Part shown: positions 61,601 to 64,000 of the stretch, one piece after another | How the letters are laid out: every line of letters begins with the position of its first letter | Position numbering within the stretch: the stretch's first letter is position 1 | DNA from: Dyadobacter sandarakinus | GTDB lineage: Bacteria > Bacteroidota > Bacteroidia > Cytophagales > Spirosomataceae | DNA length: 64,000 bases | Direction: 5' to 3' | Assembly: GCF_016894445.1 (NCBI RefSeq) | Contig: NZ_CP056775.1 | Span: 2,482,001-2,546,000, forward strand | The notes under the pieces: generated by a model | What the model saw: only the letters and a program-made list of their open reading frames with translations | Told to the model about the DNA's origin: nothing | Database searches by the model: none | Translations under genes and position numbers: made by a program

Positions 61601-61733
61601 AAGAGTTTATTTGCAAGGGAGTAATTTATTTACTATCAAAAGTAAATCCTTCACAGGTCCCGACCCCGAGATCCCCAACTTCGCTTTCCCCATACCCGTC
61701 ATAGGAACCATCGGATTGAACGTCACTTTCTAA
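58656..61733 (+). CDS. SusC-type TonB-dependent transporter of the fructan locus
   Basis: 1025 residues. A signal peptide (ending VAQS), a carboxypeptidase-regulatory-like domain (ITGTVKDGAGVTLPGVSI), the TonB-box-like region (LNEVVVTGYQSERKKD), a plug (VRIRGGSTLGNNDPLYIIDGIP; ILKDASSATIYGSRAANGV) and a long beta-barrel ending NVTF with a terminal aromatic. With the SusD protein encoded next it should bind and import fructo-oligosaccharides across the outer membrane. It is 11 bp from the SusD gene. Confidence 0.95.
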   Translation: MFKRLPLLAFAILCWVQTAVAQSNITGTVKDGAGVTLPGVSILEKNTTNGTLSDADGKYSISINSGATLVFSYVGMVPSEVVPGTNSVMDVTLQYDSKSLNEVVVTGYQSERKKDITGAVSVVSIKDIKDSQVGNPAKALQGRVPGVLITTDGAPGGGATVRIRGGSTLGNNDPLYIIDGIPTKRGLNEINPADVESIQVLKDASSATIYGSRAANGVVIVTTKKAKNGQSKLNVNISTSIQDYASKLKTLNADGRGRAYWQAAVNDKADPNANQIYQYDWNNDFNSPALNQVKYPDFIDAAKTMKPANTYWYDEISQKSIIQSYDMSISNGSEKGNTMFSLGYYDNKGVVKSTHNKKYTARLNTDFSLFKSKLKIGENLSATYIQDVQSPTADILFAALVSQPVVPVYTEAGGWGGPASGMTDRQNPVRLIEDNRQNKGNFYRLFGNVFADLEIIPKLHLKTSYGIDYSGGYKRLLRKSYTSGFLSDPTNQVSNFQDYSGNSIWQNTLNYDMQTGKHQIGIVVGQESIRYISQEFSASRRGLALENINYSYLNAGSNNINNGGSGSANSLFSYFAKVNYTYADKFLASATVRRDGSSRFGKENRFGTFPAFSLGYRLSEEAFIKDIPFISDLKLRYGWGRSGNQEIPNNATQSLYSAIYGSDPTWDFDNGSAYDIGGNGTGQLPSGFTLIQQGNDALRWESLAESNFGVDFGFLNNTLTGSVDYFQRKTSDILISPAYLAVIGDGGNRFTNGASMKNSGFEALLSYDTKVGNDLRINLTGNFSLYRNKITYLPKEVIASYPGNGTDKTILGRPANSFFGYVADGIFQNQGEVDNAAAQPGKGIGRIRYADLNKDGTIDAQDRDFIGNSTPKYMYGFNTSVSWKNFDLSFFFQGINVKVQNEFKTYTDFSSLWTGTNWGDRTLDAWTPQNTDSNIPALTLVDRNNEGRFSTYFIENGSYLKLRNAQIGYNFKSLNSLKIQSARVYLQGSNLFTIKSKSFTGPDPEIPNFAFPIPVIGTIGLNVTF

Positions 61734-61744
61734 ATTCTGAAATC

Positions 61745-63463
61745 ATGATCACTAAAAAAATAATATACGCTCTGACATTGCTCATGGTGCTTTTCACAGG
61801 CTGCAACGACGCGCTGGTAGAACCTGCCCAAGGTGTCATTTCGGGTGAAGATTTGAATACGCCTGAAAATGTGGACAAGATGGTGGTAGCAGCCTACTCC
61901 GCGCTTGGAAACGACCATTACACCTCCCCTTTTTCGAGCATGTGGGCTTATGGAAGCATTCGCGGAGGCGATATGTACAAAGGTGGGGACGGACCGGGCG
62001 ATTTGTCTGAATTCCATTTGTTCGAAACATTTTCGCTGAACAGGGTTGATAATGGATTGATTGACCAGGTTTGGTTCAGATTGTACGTGGGCATCAGCCG
62101 GACCAATGATGCATTGCGAAGAGTAAGCGCCATGTCCGAGGCAGATTATCCGCAAAAGGCAGTGCGTATGGGTGAACTGAAATTCCTGAGAGGGCACTTC
62201 TATTTTTTGCTGAAAATCTTGTTCAAATATGTTCCTTACCTGGACGAAACGATCGCCAAAACCGACTATCCGACCATTTCAAACGACAAGTTGTCAAATG
62301 CTGAACTATGGTCAAAAATTGAAGCCGATTTCCGAAGTGCTGCTGAGAGTTTACCAGACAACCAGAGCGACAAGGGCCGGGCTAACAAATTTTCAGCAAA
62401 AGCCTATCTGGCAAAAACACTTTTGTACAAAGCTTATGAACAAAACGAAACCAATGCCGTAGTAAGCATCAATAAAGCTGTGCTGACAGAAGTTAACGCA
62501 CTTTGTGATGAGGTGATCAATTCCGGCAAGTACAACCTGAGCGCTGATTTTGCTGACAACTTTTTAACAGCAACTGAGAACGGTCCTGAGTCCGTATTTG
62601 CAATCCAGTACTCAAAAAACGACGGCACACCGCTCGGCAGACTGGATTACGGACATGCGCTGAATTATACCATGAACCAGGAATACGGCTGCTGCGGCTT
62701 CCACGTTCCGAGCCATGACCTGATCAATTCCTTCAAAACCAACGCGGACGGACTGCCGCTTTTCCAAACCTATGCTGCGAATGACGTGGCCGCATCCCTC
62801 GATTTCCAGACCAGCTCCTTCGATCCGCGGCTGGACCACACCGTAGCAAGGCCAAATGCTCCTTACAAATATGGAAAAAGCTATGTATTCCAAAAATCCT
62901 GGGCGCGTGCCCCGGCGGTTTACGGCGCTTTTGCCAGCATTAAAGAAGTGGTTTTACCTACGGACCCGTCCTTCCAAAAAGTGCCGCCTTTTATGTCCAG
63001 TTCCAAAAACTGGCAGATTATCCGGTTTTCCGATGTATTGCTCTGGAAAGCGGAAGCATTGATCGAACTGGGTAGACCCGACGAAGCACTTCCTTTGATC
63101 AACAGGATACGCGACCGTGCAGCCGCAAGTACAGGTCTGCTCATTGCAGCGGATGGAAAACCTACGGCTAATTTCAGGATAAAACCATATGTTAAAAGTT
63201 CAGACTGGACACAGAACTATGCAAGAATGGCCCTGCGCTGGGAACGACGACTTGAATTTGCAGGCGAAGGCTACCACTTCTTTGACTTAGTTCGCTGGGG
63301 CGTTGCCGCTCAAACAATTAATGCTTATTTCCAGGTTGAAAAAACCAGGGCGACCCATTTAGGAGATGCCCGGTTTACCGCCGGTCGGGATGAATATCTT
63401 CCAATCCCTTTAAATCAAATCAATTTCAGCAGTGGATTGTATAAGCAGAATGCGGGATGGTAG
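61745..63463 (+). CDS. SusD-type fructan-binding lipoprotein
   Basis: 572 residues. The lipobox is MVLFTGC, so it should be lipid-anchored on the outer face of the outer membrane. TPR-like helices and the C-terminal signature LPIPLNQINFSSGLYKQNAGW are typical of RagB/SusD. It pairs with the SusC protein. The fructan specificity is inferred from the locus (GH32, fructokinase, hybrid sensor). Confidence 0.94.
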   Translation: MITKKIIYALTLLMVLFTGCNDALVEPAQGVISGEDLNTPENVDKMVVAAYSALGNDHYTSPFSSMWAYGSIRGGDMYKGGDGPGDLSEFHLFETFSLNRVDNGLIDQVWFRLYVGISRTNDALRRVSAMSEADYPQKAVRMGELKFLRGHFYFLLKILFKYVPYLDETIAKTDYPTISNDKLSNAELWSKIEADFRSAAESLPDNQSDKGRANKFSAKAYLAKTLLYKAYEQNETNAVVSINKAVLTEVNALCDEVINSGKYNLSADFADNFLTATENGPESVFAIQYSKNDGTPLGRLDYGHALNYTMNQEYGCCGFHVPSHDLINSFKTNADGLPLFQTYAANDVAASLDFQTSSFDPRLDHTVARPNAPYKYGKSYVFQKSWARAPAVYGAFASIKEVVLPTDPSFQKVPPFMSSSKNWQIIRFSDVLLWKAEALIELGRPDEALPLINRIRDRAAASTGLLIAADGKPTANFRIKPYVKSSDWTQNYARMALRWERRLEFAGEGYHFFDLVRWGVAAQTINAYFQVEKTRATHLGDARFTAGRDEYLPIPLNQINFSSGLYKQNAGW

Positions 63464-63466
63464 AGC

Positions 63467-63649
63467 GGCGGTCGGGGGGGCGGCTTTCGGCGGTCGGCGG
63501 TCAGCTGTCGGCTAAAAACAAGTTAGATAATTTAGATCTACGATTTTAGACACAAACTTTTCAGCAATTAACATTTAGACAAAAACGCAAAAAGCCGACT
63601 GCAAAAAGCCGATTGTAAAAAGCCGACTGCCGAAAGCCGACTGCCAAAG
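63467..63649. repeat. Palindromic heptad-repeat spacer between SusD and GH32 genes
   Basis: The left arm (63467-63513) repeats GGCGGTC/GGCTTTC-type heptads with one G-run interruption. The right arm (63594-63649) is eight heptads of the reverse-complement type (GCCGACT, GCAAAAA, GCCGATT, GTAAAAA, GCCGACT, GCCGAAA, GCCGACT, GCCAAAG). They could pair over about 45-55 bp around an 80-bp unique centre. The right arm ends 4 bp before the GH32 start codon, so it may influence its translation. Confidence 0.88.
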
Positions 63650-63653
63650 TGAT

Positions 63654-64000
63654 ATGAAAAAACTAACCATCGCCCTACTCCTTACCTGCGCCTTAACCGG
63701 CTCCACTGCCATTGCTCAGGCATTTAAGGAAAAATACCGTCCGCAATTTCACTTCACGCCAAAAGCCAACTGGATGAACGATCCGAATGGCATGGTGTAT
63801 CACAACGGGATTTACCATCTCTTTTATCAATACTATCCGGACGACAAAATCTGGGGACCCATGCACTGGGGACACGCCACGAGCAAGGATATGATCGCCT
63901 GGAAAGAGCAGCCGATTGCTTTGTATCCGGACAGTCTGGGTTACATCTTTTCGGGAAGCGCGGTTGTGGACAAGAATAACACGGCAGGATTCGGGAAGGA
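63654..64000 (+). CDS. GH32 fructan hydrolase, 5' part
   Basis: 115 complete codons to the right edge. A signal peptide (about 1-21, MKKLTIALLLTCALTGSTAIA, given up to its AQ end) is followed by the GH32 core with the nucleophile aspartate in WMNDPNGM. YHLFYQYYPDDKIWGPMHWGHATS is also conserved. It should hydrolyse inulin, levan or related beta-fructan in the periplasm or outside. Which linkage it prefers cannot be told from this part. The rest of the gene lies beyond the window. Confidence 0.94.
   Translation, partial: MKKLTIALLLTCALTGSTAIAQAFKEKYRPQFHFTPKANWMNDPNGMVYHNGIYHLFYQYYPDDKIWGPMHWGHATSKDMIAWKEQPIALYPDSLGYIFSGSAVVDKNNTAGFGK

Overview
The window looks like chromosome of a Bacteroidota bacterium of the Cytophagales, most like Dyadobacter or a relative in the Spirosomataceae. 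This is inferred from several things: SusC/SusD pairs, FecR-type anti-sigma domains, a hybrid two-component regulator, a type IX secretion sorting domain, sigma-A promoters of the TAnnTTTG type, and GC content near one half by eye. No rRNA, CRISPR array, transposase, integrase or phage gene is visible. One tRNA gene, tRNA-Leu(CAA), lies at 50935-51018.

Layout. 1-6647: the 5' part of a SusC-type outer-membrane transporter (minus), a membrane-anchored FecR-like stub, a secreted GH9 cellulase with a type IX sorting domain, an ECF sigma factor and a soluble FecR-like stub. 6879-19932: alaS, an STN/surface-repeat protein, katA divergent from oxyR, a PolX-family protein whose polymerase site looks dead, a Tat-exported Gfo/Idh/MocA oxidoreductase with a cellobiose-2-epimerase-like partner, a CsbD-like protein and a hydroxyacyl-CoA dehydrogenase-like protein. 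20057-23243: cytochrome bd oxidase (cydA, cydB), the two genes separated by 548 bp of low-complexity repeat, plus a small membrane protein. 23532-27493: an orphan LytTR regulator and an L-fucose-type cluster (FucP-like transporter, SDR, Zn alcohol dehydrogenase). 27642-38846: housekeeping genes (lepA, pyruvate dehydrogenase E2, hslV, dacB) and a five-gene operon of beta-CASP RNase, accA, HAD phosphatase, M50 protease and phosphotriesterase-like protein. 38843-48031 (minus): one long operon for a tripartite ABC efflux system (adaptor, TolC-like channel, ATPase, two permeases) that ends in its own NtrC-type regulator and histidine kinase. Two repeat-filled spacers interrupt it. 48203-53000: a conserved secreted protein of unknown function, a further MacB-type permease, tRNA-Leu, and an alpha/beta hydrolase with an AraC regulator. 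53340-64000: a fructan utilisation locus with a sensor/regulator, fructose transporter, fructokinase, SusC, SusD and a GH32 enzyme cut by the window edge.

How genes work together. The fructan locus is a complete logic unit. GH32 and SusCD should degrade and import fructan, the MFS transporter takes fructose into the cytoplasm, PfkB kinase phosphorylates it, and the hybrid sensor is expected to detect released fructose. Repeated TGTATC sites before the transporter gene are candidate binding sites. The efflux operon encodes both the pump and its regulators.

The most unusual feature is a family of intra-operon spacers made of 4- and 8-bp simple repeats (GAGT, ATTGAATG and their complements). 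One arm is approximately the reverse complement of the other, so the mRNA could fold into very long hairpins. Three copies split cydA/cydB, the ATPase/permease pair and the TolC/ATPase pair. A separate 7-bp family (GGCNGTC and its complement) occupies spacers of the fructan operon in a similar way. Other points worth attention are the PolX polymerase site without its aspartate pair, an SDR with Asn in place of the catalytic Lys, two FecR-like stubs without sensor domains, and two candidate operator palindromes.
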